Shown here: one piece after another, positions 63,761 through 64,000 of the stretch
Layout of the letters: each line of letters opens with the position of its first letter
Position numbering within the stretch: position 1 is the first letter of the stretch
Assembly (NCBI GenBank): GCA_030180135.1
Contig: CM058236.1
Location: forward strand, 9,445,357-9,509,356
DNA length: 64,000 nucleotides
DNA from: Orychophragmus violaceus
Taxonomy: Eukaryota; Streptophyta; Magnoliopsida; Brassicales; Brassicaceae
Direction: 5' to 3'
Translations under genes and position numbers: made by a program
Notes under the pieces: generated by a model
What the model saw: the letters and a program-made list of their open reading frames with translations, nothing else
Told to the model about the DNA's origin: nothing
Databases searched by the model: none

Positions 63761-64000
63761 AAAGAACATAAAGAAAAGACCAAGTTGTATGTTCAACAAG
63801 CAAACAAAGGCTAGCGCCAACTGATCTTTGAAGAAGGAGACCTTGTGTGGGTGCATCTGAGGAAATAAATATTTCCGGCTGAAAGGAAATCAAAGCTCAT
63901 GCCAAGGACCGACAGACCTTTCAAAATAATCAGGAGGATTAGTGACAATGCCTACCAGCTGGATCTCCAAGGTAAGTATAATCTAAGTTCTAGTTTCAAT
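63761..64000 (+). pseudogene. pol: Gypsy integrase C-terminal region, cut by window end
   Basis: Continues in frame after the stop: YVQQANKG, a second stop, then QLIFEEGDLVWVHLRK (the GPY/F-domain start), another stop, and ERKSKLMPRTDRPFKIIRRI. Whether a chromodomain follows cannot be seen. Confidence 0.75.

Larger units (their letters stand above)
59200..64000 (+). mobile_element. Decayed Ty3/gypsy element, runs off the window
   Basis: Primer site, 500-bp leader (59216-59720, T-rich, no gene), gag, protease, RT, RNase H and integrase in gypsy order, each with stops or frame changes. It is a different family from the 22-40 kb array, although both carry the LLGRP protease loop. The C-terminal end and 3' LTR lie beyond the window. 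Confidence 0.88.

Overview
The window is nuclear DNA of a flowering plant, most likely a eudicot and plausibly Brassicaceae. It looks like heterochromatin: almost every base belongs to long terminal repeat (LTR) retrotransposons, fragmented and nested in one another. Supporting signs are Athila-type Ty3/gypsy elements primed by tRNA-Asp, Ty1/copia elements primed by initiator tRNA-Met, a long GC-rich chromovirus-type LTR, and one host remnant, a decayed AP2/ERF gene of the cytokinin-response-factor type. The species call is inference. No tRNA, rRNA, CRISPR or intact host gene was seen.

Layout. 1-2890: 5' part of an Athila-type element on the minus strand (gag, primer-binding site, LTR). 2891-3259 and 16299-18289: the two ends of a chromovirus-like gypsy element, separated by a decayed copia element (Copia 1, 3260-16298). 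Copia 1 itself carries a younger, nearly intact copia element (Copia 2, 5505-12929, perfect 5-bp target duplication). 18290-18735: AP2/ERF pseudogene. 18736-21941: AT-rich DNA with a possible solo LTR and a degenerate dispersed repeat. 21942-22441 and 40674-41124: pieces of a minus-strand Athila-like 3' end, split by a head-to-tail gypsy array (22442-40673). The array has five internal regions and six LTRs, each LTR shared by its neighbours, with a period of about 3.6 kb. 41125-57357: a decayed plus-strand Athila-type element (gag, protease, RT-RNase H, integrase, third ORF). It is split by a minus-strand copia element (Copia 3, 46269-53372, same family as Copia 2, perfect target duplication). 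57358-58385: a minus-strand Athila LTR plus primer site, in the wrong orientation to be the plus element's 3' LTR. 58386-64000: a gypsy 3' tail, an LTR, then a decayed gypsy element running off the window.

How it fits together. Copia 2 is the only element close to full coding capacity; its gag and pol are separated by one frameshift. Copia 3 has equally young LTRs but a ruined pol, so it probably moved using enzymes supplied in trans. The array units share the same lesions (protease DSG changed to DSC, large RT and integrase deletions), so the array grew by DNA-level duplication of an already dead element.

The most striking unexplained signal is a 13-bp near-palindrome (core TCGATCGA or TCGGTCGA) that occurs in pairs almost always exactly 21 bp apart. 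The pairs are found in LTRs, leaders and coding spacers of both copia and Athila elements, which otherwise share no sequence that I can see.
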